From positions 1 to 39,496 of the forward strand of contig JABDOZ010000180.1 in assembly GCA_013043005.1 (NCBI GenBank): DNA of 39,496 nucleotides, read 5' to 3'. This stretch comes from Flavobacteriaceae bacterium. Its GTDB lineage: Bacteria; Bacteroidota; Bacteroidia; Flavobacteriales; Flavobacteriaceae. A program made the translations under genes and the position numbers. Below, one piece after another: positions 1 through 7,689 of this stretch. Within the stretch, counting starts at the first letter, position 1. Every line of letters starts with the position of its first letter. The notes below the pieces were generated by a model. The model saw only the letters and a program-made list of their open reading frames with translations. It did not search any database and had not been told where the DNA came from.

Positions 1-279
1 CCAATGATGAACCATTTTGGGTTCATTTATAGTAAGAGTATCCGTTTTAAAGCCTACATAACTTATAACCAATTTGGTGTATTCTCGACTGTAATCAATA
101 GTGAAATTTCCATCAACACCTGTTACAGTTCCAATTGTTGTATCGAGCCAGTATACGTTTGCTCCTGCCAATCCTATACGCTCATTTTTGTCGTTTGCTT
201 CCATGATCATTCCAGTAAGGGTTTCCTGTGAAGCCAAAATTCCGGGAAGCATTATTATAAAGTATATTATTCGTTTCAA
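1..279 (-). CDS. TonB-dependent receptor, N-terminal part (runs off the left edge)
   Basis: This gene is missing from the ORF track because it has no ATG at its start and leaves the window. Reading the minus strand from a TTG at 279 gives about 93 residues with no stop. They begin with a signal peptide (LKRIIYFIIMLPGILASQ). A CarboxypepD_reg-like beta-sandwich domain follows, with motifs such as LTGMI, GLAGANVYW, TVTGVDGNF and SYVGFKTDT. That arrangement is typical of the N-terminus of SusC-like or other large TonB-dependent outer membrane receptors in Bacteroidota. An in-frame TAA lies five codons upstream, so TTG is the earliest usable start; a later ATG inside the signal peptide would shorten it badly. 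The substrate cannot be judged from this fragment, but the HYC_CC_PP gene just upstream on the same strand hints at metal-related uptake. The plug and barrel lie outside the window. Confidence 0.75.
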   Translation of the reverse strand, partial: MKRIIYFIIMLPGILASQETLTGMIMEANDKNERIGLAGANVYWLDTTIGTVTGVDGNFTIDYSREYTKLVISYVGFKTDTLTINEPKMVHHW

Positions 280-348
280 TTTGATTGTATTTTAATGTTC
301 TTGTTAAGATTTGAGATTGGAATGCAGAATTTTCTACATAGCAAAATG

Positions 349-370
349 CACTTCAAAATCAATTGAAGTG
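349..370 (-). terminator. Hairpin between HYC_CC_PP gene and TonB receptor gene
   Basis: CACTTCAA and TTGAAGTG form a perfect 8-bp stem with a 6-nt loop. On the minus strand it lies about 20 nt after the HYC_CC_PP stop and is followed by a short T-rich run (CATTTTG). The weak T-tract makes it either a leaky terminator or an RNA structure lowering expression of the receptor downstream. Confidence 0.35.
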
Positions 371-390
371 TTAAAGAAATAAAGAGAAAA

Positions 391-804
391 TCAAATTAAG
401 AAAACCCGATCCATGAGATTTAAATCTTCGACCAGATTAGGTGGATAATAATTTTTATGTGGAATTATATGTTGTGGTAATCCTTCAAATAGATTCACAT
501 AAGAATAAATGTACGAAGCTATGAATAACTGATGTTCAAAATCTGAATTATCAAATGATTTAACAATCAACTCGTCTTGGCCTTGAAAAACATCTATCGT
601 ATCTTTACAACATGATTTTTTTGTGATAGCTTCCAATTCTTTTTCCGTTTCTTCCATCGCACACTTTTCGGCTTCAGTAAATACAGAAACATCAATCAAA
701 ACATCACCACAAAAGTGCTTTTCAACAGTAAAAGATACCGTAGAAAACAATACTAATAATGACATAAGTACTGATAAACTTTTATGCAAAATCCGTTTCA
801 ACAC
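391..804 (-). CDS. HYC_CC_PP family protein (secreted Cys-rich protein)
   Basis: A protein of 137 residues with an N-terminal hydrophobic export signal (residues 1-25). The family is named for three conserved spots, all present: HFC at residues 30-32 (Phe in place of the usual Tyr), CC at 65-66 and PP at 121-122. There is an additional Cys48. The spaced His and Cys residues suggest metal or redox chemistry in the periplasm, but the molecular role of the family is not established as far as I know. The gene directly precedes a TonB-dependent receptor on the same strand, a pairing I associate with this family in Flavobacteriia. The start is a GTG (804), with an alternative TTG as the next codon; no ribosome binding site decides between them. 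Confidence 0.8.
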   Translation of the reverse strand: MLKRILHKSLSVLMSLLVLFSTVSFTVEKHFCGDVLIDVSVFTEAEKCAMEETEKELEAITKKSCCKDTIDVFQGQDELIVKSFDNSDFEHQLFIASYIYSYVNLFEGLPQHIIPHKNYYPPNLVEDLNLMDRVFLI

Positions 805-860
805 AGGTTAAAATTACAAAAATTAAAGGGAGAAAGGTCCTTTTTATGATGTGTTAACAT

Positions 861-1289
861 TTATTTCTTTTGCTTATAGTAGTAAAAAGCAGGTAATAAT
901 AACAATAATATAATTGGCTGGATTAAGAACCGGCGAATATTAAAAAAGAGGTAATAGTCTTCTTGTCGTGGATTTAAAACAAAATATAAAAATAACGCCA
1001 GCAACAAAACATAAGCTCCTAAATAAACAAATCCAGAAAACTTGACAATATTCTTATCTTTAAAAAACACATAAAGAATTCCTAAGGACAGCACCGAGTT
1101 CATTATATATCTTATGGTAGTAAATGCTGTTAACTTAAAAACTTCACGTCTTGGATTATCTATATACAGATAATCGTTTTGAAAAAATGTTAAATAGGGA
1201 TCGTAGAATAACTCATTTTCAAAAAAACGAATGGCCGCCAAAAGACCGAACAGGATAACTAGCAGTATGTATTTTGTAGCTTTAGACAT
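861..1289 (-). CDS. Exosortase F system-associated membrane protein
   Basis: This 142-residue protein is almost entirely hydrophobic, with about four predicted membrane segments and a loop rich in aromatic and acidic residues around positions 28-50. A conserved-looking NIRRFLIQP stretch lies near the last segment. Its start overlaps the end of the XrtF gene by 8 nt, so the two are translationally coupled. This position and size match the small protein that accompanies exosortase F in Flavobacteriia. It presumably assists XrtF in processing or anchoring C-terminally tagged exported proteins at the inner membrane; that role is inferred from co-occurrence only. No sorting-signal substrate is visible in the window. 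Confidence 0.8.
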   Translation of the reverse strand: MSKATKYILLVILFGLLAAIRFFENELFYDPYLTFFQNDYLYIDNPRREVFKLTAFTTIRYIMNSVLSLGILYVFFKDKNIVKFSGFVYLGAYVLLLALFLYFVLNPRQEDYYLFFNIRRFLIQPIILLLLLPAFYYYKQKK

Positions 1290-1833
1290 TTCGCTTATTT
1301 AAATTTGAAAACCGATTGACCCAAAACATCCATAGAAGAAATACCATGCCATAGATGATTGCAGGAAAAATAACAACGTGCAAAATTTCACGTCTCCAAG
1401 GATAATGGAATAATCCAACCGACAGAATTGCAATCCTAATAAGATTTACAACATATAGTAGCGTACTTCCGGCTAACAAGTAGAATAACGTAGTTTTAAA
1501 TTTTCCCGAAAATGCTATTACAAATGAAATGAACAAAATTATGATACTAATTGAATTGCACCCTTCAACCACTCTGGCTACATATTTATCTCGAATTATA
1601 ATCTTCATTGTCGGTTCATCAGGATGTGCCTCAATTTTTGTTTCATAACCAAACGTATTCAAAATTTCCTGACTTTGCTTTGCAACTGTATGAGTTAAAT
1701 AATCCGGATAATATTTAGAGCCGTCTGAATAATCTAAATATAATTTATAGACTACCGCTAGCACAATATAAACTGATAAAAAAGTAATAATAAACCTAAT
1801 TACAGGTTTATATTTTTTAATTAGTTCCAGCAC
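1282..1833 (-). CDS. xrtF: Exosortase family protein XrtF
   Basis: An integral membrane cysteine protease-like sorting enzyme. The three exosortase catalytic positions are visible: Cys in VEGCNS, Arg in VNLIRIA and His in ILHVVIF (residues 92, 133 and 152 with the start used here). A first membrane segment is followed by a periplasmic stretch (DYSDGSKYYPDY) and then a run of membrane segments. Exosortases cleave C-terminal tripartite tags of exported proteins, by analogy with PEP-CTERM/EpsH systems. The ORF track extends to a TTG at 1860, but the nine extra residues do not resemble the family start, so I prefer the GTG at 1833, which gives MLELIKKYKPVIRF and 183 residues. It is co-transcribed with its small partner downstream and divergent from the GAF gene. 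Confidence 0.88.
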   Translation of the reverse strand: MLELIKKYKPVIRFIITFLSVYIVLAVVYKLYLDYSDGSKYYPDYLTHTVAKQSQEILNTFGYETKIEAHPDEPTMKIIIRDKYVARVVEGCNSISIIILFISFVIAFSGKFKTTLFYLLAGSTLLYVVNLIRIAILSVGLFHYPWRREILHVVIFPAIIYGMVFLLWMFWVNRFSNLNKRNV

Positions 1834-1922
1834 ACAGAAAAATTTAAAATTGCTCCACAATTTAGTAAATGCAGTGTAATTATTTGTAGAAATTAGATAC
1901 TTTTACAAAAAAAAATAACATT

Positions 1923-2375
1923 ATGAATTTCAGTGAGTTAAAACCACTAATTCTGGAAATATTCAAAAAAAAGGTTCCGCTTGATGATATTTTACTGGAA
2001 ATCTGTCTATTACTTGAAAGCAAAGTTGAGCACTACAATTGGGTTGGATTCTATTTCAAGAATGGCAATAGAAATGAGCTAAAACTAGGTCCTTATGTTG
2101 GAGAGCCAACAGACCATGTCATCATTCCATTTGGTAAAGGTATATGTGGTCAAGTTGCTTTGAGTAATAAGAACTTTGTAGTACCTGATGTTTCAGCTCA
2201 AGACAATTATATTGCATGCAGCTTAACTGTAAAGTCAGAAATAGTAATTCCAATTTTTGTAAATGAAGAAAATGTTGGTCAAATAGATATCGACTCGAAT
2301 ACAACTGACCCTTTTACTGAAGAAGATGAACGTTTTTTGGAGTTTGTTTGTAAAAAAGTTTCAAAAGTTCTTTAA
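1923..2375 (+). CDS. GAF domain protein, free methionine-(R)-sulfoxide reductase-like
   Basis: A single GAF domain fills the 150 residues. The fRMsr hallmarks are present: NWVGFYF, PFGKGICGQ with Cys75, DNYIACS with Cys99 and KSEIVIPIF, then GQIDIDS. Cys75 and Cys99 correspond to E. coli residues C94 and C118 (catalytic). The position equivalent to E. coli C84 is not a Cys here (GEPTDHV). The expected role is reduction of free methionine-R-sulfoxide in the cytosol using thioredoxin. A -7-like box TACTTTTA at 1898-1905 could drive a short-leader transcript, although no good -33 TTG is seen. The gene converges on the permease pair with a 4-nt gap. Confidence 0.82.
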   Translation: MNFSELKPLILEIFKKKVPLDDILLEICLLLESKVEHYNWVGFYFKNGNRNELKLGPYVGEPTDHVIIPFGKGICGQVALSNKNFVVPDVSAQDNYIACSLTVKSEIVIPIFVNEENVGQIDIDSNTTDPFTEEDERFLEFVCKKVSKVL

Positions 2376-2379
2376 TAAA

Positions 2380-3636
2380 TTACATTCCGGTTCTTATCGC
2401 TTCTACCGGATCTAATCTGGAAGCAGACAAAGCCGGTAAAATACCAGCAATAAGACCTATTATAGTAGAGACAATAAATCCTATAACCATGTTTTTAAAG
2501 GATAAGATAAATTCAAAATCTCCTGTAATTTGTGAGAGTCCTACTGTAGCTATCCAAACCAGAATTAGTCCAACTATACCACCTATAACAGCTAAAATGA
2601 CTGCTTCAAACAAAAACTGAAATAGGATAAATCGGTTTTTAGCTCCAAGTGATTTTTGAATTCCAATTAAATTGGTTCTTTCTTTAACACTCACAAACAT
2701 TATATTGGCAATCCCAAAGCCTCCAACAAGTAAAGAGAAGCCACTAATAACCCAACCAAAAACATTCATTTGGCCGGTAATATTATCAATAAAGTCGGTA
2801 AATCCCTGTAATTGATTTACAAAGAAGTTTGTAACTTCATCTGGTTTTAGACCCCTATAAAGTCTTAATCTTTGCGTGATCATTGCATTAAATTCTGCCA
2901 GATCAATCCCACTTTCTGGTTTAACCATTATAGCAGGAAATGCAAATCTGTTATTTTCTCCAAAAATTCTTCTAACAAAATTTACGGGAACAAAGACCGC
3001 CGTATCCTTTGAATTGCCAAAAAGTCCGGATCCTTCTTTTTTTAAGACTCCAATTACGTTGAATTTCCTGCCGTAAAGTCTAACCTGCTTTCCAATTGGA
3101 TTAAAATCGTCAAACAAACTGTTTGCCACTTCATCACCTAAAACGACAACCGGAACTCCAGAATTCGACTCCGATTCATTGAAGAAACGACCTTGTGCTA
3201 TTTGCAGGCTTTCAATATCATAATATTCATGTGTAATGGCTCCAATTCCAACATTGGTAATAGATCTATCCTGATATTTAACTGTTTCTTCACCTACATT
3301 TAATTGAAAAGTGGCAGCTTCAACATTTGGAATTTTATTGGCAATGAATTGGTACTCATCAAAAGTCATATCCGGGAATTGTTCTTTCTTCCAATTTGGA
3401 ATATTCGGTGTTGGTGCGAACGAAAATCGCATGATGTAAAGTGTGCTATTATCTAATGAGCTAATACTACCCTTTATTTCCTCCTTTAAGGAGTCAACTG
3501 CAGCCAACACTGCTATAATGGAAAAAATACCTATTGTTACACCTAACAATGATAAAAAAGTACGCAACTTATTGTTGCGCAAAGCATTTATTGCAAAATA
3601 GAAGCTCTCTTTAACTAATCGAAGGTAAAAAAACAT
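2380..3636 (-). CDS. MacB/FtsX-type ABC transporter permease (second of tandem pair)
   Basis: The 418 residues show the MacB_PCD plus FtsX layout: one N-terminal membrane helix (about residues 28-48), a large periplasmic domain (50-280) and three C-terminal helices, ending DPVEAIRTGM. Motifs include LSLLGVTIGI and the FtsX signature GGFGIANIMFVSVKERTNLIGIQKSLGA. Proteins of this type are mechanotransmission permeases working with a LolD/MacB-type ATPase in lipoprotein, peptide or toxin export. No ATPase gene is in the window. The gene follows its paralogue by 23 nt and is probably in the same transcript. The substrate is unknown. Confidence 0.85.
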   Translation of the reverse strand: MFFYLRLVKESFYFAINALRNNKLRTFLSLLGVTIGIFSIIAVLAAVDSLKEEIKGSISSLDNSTLYIMRFSFAPTPNIPNWKKEQFPDMTFDEYQFIANKIPNVEAATFQLNVGEETVKYQDRSITNVGIGAITHEYYDIESLQIAQGRFFNESESNSGVPVVVLGDEVANSLFDDFNPIGKQVRLYGRKFNVIGVLKKEGSGLFGNSKDTAVFVPVNFVRRIFGENNRFAFPAIMVKPESGIDLAEFNAMITQRLRLYRGLKPDEVTNFFVNQLQGFTDFIDNITGQMNVFGWVISGFSLLVGGFGIANIMFVSVKERTNLIGIQKSLGAKNRFILFQFLFEAVILAVIGGIVGLILVWIATVGLSQITGDFEFILSFKNMVIGFIVSTIIGLIAGILPALSASRLDPVEAIRTGM

Positions 3637-3659
3637 GCTTTTATAATATTTTATGTCAT

Positions 3660-4913
3660 TTAAAATCCTGATCTAATAGCCTCTACAGGATCTAACCTTG
3701 AAGCTGAAATAGCTGGAATTACACCAGACAACAATCCAATTAATGATGATAGAGAAAATCCCAAAAATACATTAAATGTTGATAAAACAAATTCAAACTC
3801 TTCTGTAAATTGAGATAAAATTATAATCGTAAACCAAACTAGAAAAAGGCCGACTAAACCTCCAACTATTGACAAAATTATAGCCTCGAACAAAAATTGA
3901 AAAAGGATAAATCTGTTTTTGGCTCCCAGTGATTTTTGTATGCCAATTAAATTGGTCCTTTCTTTTACACTAACAAACATTATATTAGCAATTCCAAATC
4001 CACCAACCAATAAGGAAAATCCGCTTATTGCCCATCCAATAGAATTCATAAAAGAAATAATACCGTCAATAGCATTTGTTAATCCTGTCAATATATTCAC
4101 AAAAAAATTGTTTATTGAATCAGCCTTGATACCTCTCCTAATTCTTAATTTTTGAGAAATCTCAGATTTTAATCCAGCCATATCAACACCAAGTTTGGGT
4201 TTAACTATAATTACATGATTCATTCTGTCGTCATTATCACCAAATCTTTTTCTTAAATAATTCGCAGGAATAAAAATAGAAATGTCATTACTGTCACCTA
4301 ACAATCCTGACCCTTGTTTATTTACAACACCTATAACGGTGAACCTTTGACCGTACAACCTAACACGTTTACCTATTGGTTCACTTTCACCAAAAAGAGA
4401 CTTTGCTATTTCATCTCCTATAACAACGACTGGTTTACCAGAATTTGATTCGGCTTCATTATAAAATCTACCTTTGGAGAACTTTAAAACCTGAATATCT
4501 GAGAATTCGTATGAAACAGGTACCACATTTACATTAGTCACAGAATTAGACTCGTACTTTATACTTTGCCGCATAACAAATAGCTGATAACCTACATGTT
4601 GTGCGTCTGAAAGCGATTCTTTAAGATATTTATATTCATCATAAGAAACTTCCGGAAAATTTTGTCGTTTCCATCGTGGTACCTCTGTAGGTCCAAATGA
4701 AAATTTGGCCAAATAAATCGTATTTTTATCCAGGCCACTTAGCTGATCTTTTATTTGTTTGTCTAAGGAATCTACAGCTGCTAAGACTGCTATAATTGAA
4801 AATATTCCAACAGTAACACCTAATAAGGATAAAAAGGTTCTTAATTTATTGTTTCGCAGCGCATTTATTGCAAAATAAAAGCTCTCCTTAACTAAACGTA
4901 AATAAAAAAACAT
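3660..4913 (-). CDS. MacB/FtsX-type ABC transporter permease (first of tandem pair)
   Basis: A 417-residue paralogue of the following gene with the same MacB_PCD/FtsX architecture. The first 34 residues (MFFYLRLVKESFYFAINA...) and the FtsX core are identical or nearly so between the two, while the periplasmic domain has diverged. Many synonymous differences in the identical segments argue for an old duplication under selection, not recent gene conversion. The two may pair as a heterodimer with a shared ATPase encoded elsewhere. A TTG-N16-TATCTTTA promoter candidate lies 17 nt upstream of the ATG. Confidence 0.85.
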   Translation of the reverse strand: MFFYLRLVKESFYFAINALRNNKLRTFLSLLGVTVGIFSIIAVLAAVDSLDKQIKDQLSGLDKNTIYLAKFSFGPTEVPRWKRQNFPEVSYDEYKYLKESLSDAQHVGYQLFVMRQSIKYESNSVTNVNVVPVSYEFSDIQVLKFSKGRFYNEAESNSGKPVVVIGDEIAKSLFGESEPIGKRVRLYGQRFTVIGVVNKQGSGLLGDSNDISIFIPANYLRKRFGDNDDRMNHVIIVKPKLGVDMAGLKSEISQKLRIRRGIKADSINNFFVNILTGLTNAIDGIISFMNSIGWAISGFSLLVGGFGIANIMFVSVKERTNLIGIQKSLGAKNRFILFQFLFEAIILSIVGGLVGLFLVWFTIIILSQFTEEFEFVLSTFNVFLGFSLSSLIGLLSGVIPAISASRLDPVEAIRSGF

Positions 4914-4929
4914 ACCCTTTCGATTGGAA

Positions 4930-4956
4930 TAAAGATAAGACGTTTTTTATTAACAA
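4930..4956 (-). promoter_or_regulatory. Candidate promoter of the permease pair
   Basis: On the minus strand a TTG is followed after 16 nt by TATCTTTA, matching seven of eight positions of the Bacteroidota -7 consensus TAnnTTTG. The box ends 17 nt before the ATG at 4913. Confidence 0.4.
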
Positions 4957-5016
4957 TTGTTACAAAAAATCTAATTCACAAGTCTAATTCCTATCCATAT
5001 TTTAAAGGTAAATACG

Positions 5017-5024
5017 TAATTTTG
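5017..5024 (+). promoter_or_regulatory. Candidate -7 box of purH
   Basis: TAATTTTG is a full match to TAnnTTTG, 42 nt before the purH ATG. No TTG is seen at the ideal -33 distance. No purine riboswitch-like structure is evident in the short leader. Confidence 0.45.
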
Positions 5025-5066
5025 ACAAAATTAAAATTGCAACGTTTAAACTAGATAAAAGTCACA

Positions 5067-6599
5067 ATGAGTCACAGTAAAAGAATTAAATCAGCATTGA
5101 TTTCCGTTTATAGTAAAGAAGGGCTAGAACCTATTATTCATCAATTAGATAAATTAAATGTTACCATCTATTCAACTGGTGGAACACAAAAGTTCATTAA
5201 TGACCTTGATGTTGAAGTGACTCCTGTTGAAGAAGTCACATCGTATCCATCTATTCTTGGCGGTAGAGTAAAGACCCTGCACCCTAAAGTCTTTGGTGGT
5301 ATTTTAAACAGGCAGAATAATGATAGTGATATAGCAGAACTGGAAGAATATGAAATCCCTCAAATTGATTTAGTAATTGTCGATCTCTATCCTTTTGAAA
5401 AAACGGTTGCTTCTGGAGCGAATGAACAAGATATAATTGAAAAAATTGATATAGGAGGCATTTCTTTAATTCGGGCTGCTGGAAAAAATTACAGAGATGT
5501 GCTTTGCGTATCTTCAGTTGATGATTATTCAGAAGTATTGAACTTATTAAATAAAAATGAAGGAATCATAAGTGAAGAAGAAAGAAGATTATTTGCTGCT
5601 AAGGCATTTAATGTTTCATCTCATTATGATACTGCCATTTTCAATTATTTTAATAAAAATCATGAGATTGTATCATTAAAAATCAGTGAAACTCAAGGTA
5701 AGGTCTTAAGATATGGTGAGAATCCACATCAAAAAGGATTCTTCTTTGGAAATTTTGATGACATGTTCACTAAACTTCATGGAAAAGAATTGAGTTATAA
5801 CAATTTGCTTGATATTGATGCTGCGGTTAACCTGATGAATGAATTTAAAACTGAAGGACCAACATTTGCTATCTTAAAACACAATAATGCCTGTGGTTTT
5901 GCCACCAGACCAACACTTCATGAAGCATATGTAGATGCCTTGGCAGGAGATCCGGTTTCTGCTTTTGGTGGTATTCTTATCTGTAATAAAGAAATTGATA
6001 AAGCTACAGCGTTAGAAATTAATAAATTATTTTGTGAGGTAGTCATAGCGCCATCCTATGAATCTGAAGCATTGGAAATTCTTAAAAGCAAGAAGAATAG
6101 AATCATGCTAATTTTAAAGGAAGTTCAACTTTCTCAAACTACTGTCAGGTCTTGCCTAAATGGTGCTTTGGTTCAGGATCGAGATAATAAAACTGACTCC
6201 ATTGAAGAATTAACCCATGTAACCGAATCGAAACCCACTGCTAACGAATTGGATGATCTGATATTTGCATCAAAAATATGCAAGCATACCAAATCAAATA
6301 CGATCGTACTTGTTAAAAACAAACAACTGTATGCTAGTGGTACTGGTCAGACGAGTCGAGTAGATGCGCTTAATCAATCCATTCATAAGGCTAAATCTTT
6401 TAATTTTGACCTAAATGGAGCTGTTATGGCAAGTGATGCTTTCTTCCCGTTTCCAGATTGTGTTGAAATTGCCAACAATGCTGGTATTAAAGCAGTTATA
6501 CAACCAGGTGGCTCGATAAAAGATCAATTAAGCATTGATTTTTGTAATGAAAACAATGTTGCTATGGTATTTACAGGAACGCGTCATTTTAAGCATTAA
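5067..6599 (+). CDS. purH: Bifunctional AICAR transformylase / IMP cyclohydrolase
   Basis: PurH carries out the last two steps of purine synthesis: formylation of AICAR with 10-formyl-tetrahydrofolate, then ring closure to IMP in the cytosol. The N-terminal MGS-like cyclohydrolase domain (about residues 8-150) has YSTGGTQKF and GGRVKTLHPKVFGG. The transformylase domain follows with RYGENPHQ, the catalytic Lys-His in KHNNACG, SDAFFPFPD, IQPGGSIKD and the C-terminal TGTRHFKH. The length of 510 residues is normal. It is preceded by a -7 box at 5017 and followed by mreB on the same strand after 54 nt, though the functions are unrelated. Confidence 0.97.
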   Translation: MSHSKRIKSALISVYSKEGLEPIIHQLDKLNVTIYSTGGTQKFINDLDVEVTPVEEVTSYPSILGGRVKTLHPKVFGGILNRQNNDSDIAELEEYEIPQIDLVIVDLYPFEKTVASGANEQDIIEKIDIGGISLIRAAGKNYRDVLCVSSVDDYSEVLNLLNKNEGIISEEERRLFAAKAFNVSSHYDTAIFNYFNKNHEIVSLKISETQGKVLRYGENPHQKGFFFGNFDDMFTKLHGKELSYNNLLDIDAAVNLMNEFKTEGPTFAILKHNNACGFATRPTLHEAYVDALAGDPVSAFGGILICNKEIDKATALEINKLFCEVVIAPSYESEALEILKSKKNRIMLILKEVQLSQTTVRSCLNGALVQDRDNKTDSIEELTHVTESKPTANELDDLIFASKICKHTKSNTIVLVKNKQLYASGTGQTSRVDALNQSIHKAKSFNFDLNGAVMASDAFFPFPDCVEIANNAGIKAVIQPGGSIKDQLSIDFCNENNVAMVFTGTRHFKH

Positions 6600-6653
6600 T
6601 TTTATTACTTTTACCACAATAAATTTAACCTCATTAATTAGGCATAAAACAAT

Positions 6654-7682
6654 ATGGGATTTTTTGATTTCCTAACCGAAGATATAGCTATTGACCTTGG
6701 TACTGCAAATACGCTAATAATTCACAATGATAAGGTTGTTGTGGATAGTCCATCAATAGTAGCACGTGATAGAATTACAGGAAAAATAATAGCAGTTGGC
6801 AAGGAAGCCAGCATGATGCAGGGAAAGACGCATGAAAACATTAAGACAATAAGACCCTTAAAAGATGGTGTAATTGCTGATTTTGATGCATCAGAACAGA
6901 TGATAAATATGTTCATCAAAAATATACCTGCATTAAAGAAAAAATTCTTTACACCAGCCTTGCGTATGGTTATTTGTATCCCTTCTGGAATTACCGAAGT
7001 AGAAATGAGAGCGGTAAGAGAAAGTGCCGAAAGAGTGAACGGAAAAGAGGTTTACCTCATCCATGAACCAATGGCTGCTGCAATTGGTATAGGTGTTGAT
7101 ATCATGCAGCCTAAAGGGAATATGATTGTGGATATTGGTGGTGGAACAACTGAAATAGCAGTTATTGCTTTAGGTGGAATTGTTTGCGATAAGTCGGTAA
7201 AAGTTGCAGGTGATGTATTTACAAATGATATTGTTTATTACATGCGTACGCAACATAATTTATATGTTGGTGAACGAACTGCAGAAAAAATAAAAATTCA
7301 AATAGGTGCGGCTACTGAAGATCTAGAATTACCACCTGAAGATATGAGTGTTCAAGGAAGAGATCTGCTTACGGGAAAACCAAAACAGGTGCAAATCTCA
7401 TTTAGAGAAATTGCCAAAGCTTTAGATAAATCAATATTGAGAATAGAAGATGCCGTTATGGAAACATTATCACAAACACCTCCGGAATTAGCTGCTGATA
7501 TCTATAATACGGGAATCTATTTAGCTGGTGGCGGATCCATGCTTCGTGGTTTGGATAAACGACTTTCTCAAAAAACAGATCTCCCTGTTTATATTGCTGA
7601 AGACCCGTTAAGAGCGGTTGTAAGAGGTACTGGAATCACTTTAAAAAATCTCGTGAAATTCAAGAGTGTTCTGATTAAATAG
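6654..7682 (+). CDS. mreB: Rod shape-determining protein MreB
   Basis: An actin-like ATPase that polymerises under the inner membrane and steers the peptidoglycan elongation machinery. The 342 residues include the phosphate 1 loop IDLGTANTLI, the MreB signature DIGGGTTEIAVI (phosphate 2) and the adenosine-contact motif LAGGGSMLRG. The short N-terminus MGFFDFLTEDIAI contains a hydrophobic membrane-contact stretch. It is the first gene of the five-gene elongasome cluster, with mreC starting 8 nt downstream. A TACTTTTA box at 6606-6613 might provide a separate promoter after purH, with no clear -33 element. Confidence 0.97.
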   Translation: MGFFDFLTEDIAIDLGTANTLIIHNDKVVVDSPSIVARDRITGKIIAVGKEASMMQGKTHENIKTIRPLKDGVIADFDASEQMINMFIKNIPALKKKFFTPALRMVICIPSGITEVEMRAVRESAERVNGKEVYLIHEPMAAAIGIGVDIMQPKGNMIVDIGGGTTEIAVIALGGIVCDKSVKVAGDVFTNDIVYYMRTQHNLYVGERTAEKIKIQIGAATEDLELPPEDMSVQGRDLLTGKPKQVQISFREIAKALDKSILRIEDAVMETLSQTPPELAADIYNTGIYLAGGGSMLRGLDKRLSQKTDLPVYIAEDPLRAVVRGTGITLKNLVKFKSVLIK

Positions 7683-7689
7683 AATTTAA

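Noticed and set aside
4-295. Two plus-strand ORFs at the left edge
   Set aside because: Both are shadows of the minus-strand TonB receptor gene, whose reading frame has a signal peptide and a recognisable domain.
3540-4913. Recent gene conversion between the two permease genes
   Set aside because: Regions identical at protein level differ at many synonymous sites, which fits purifying selection after an old duplication.
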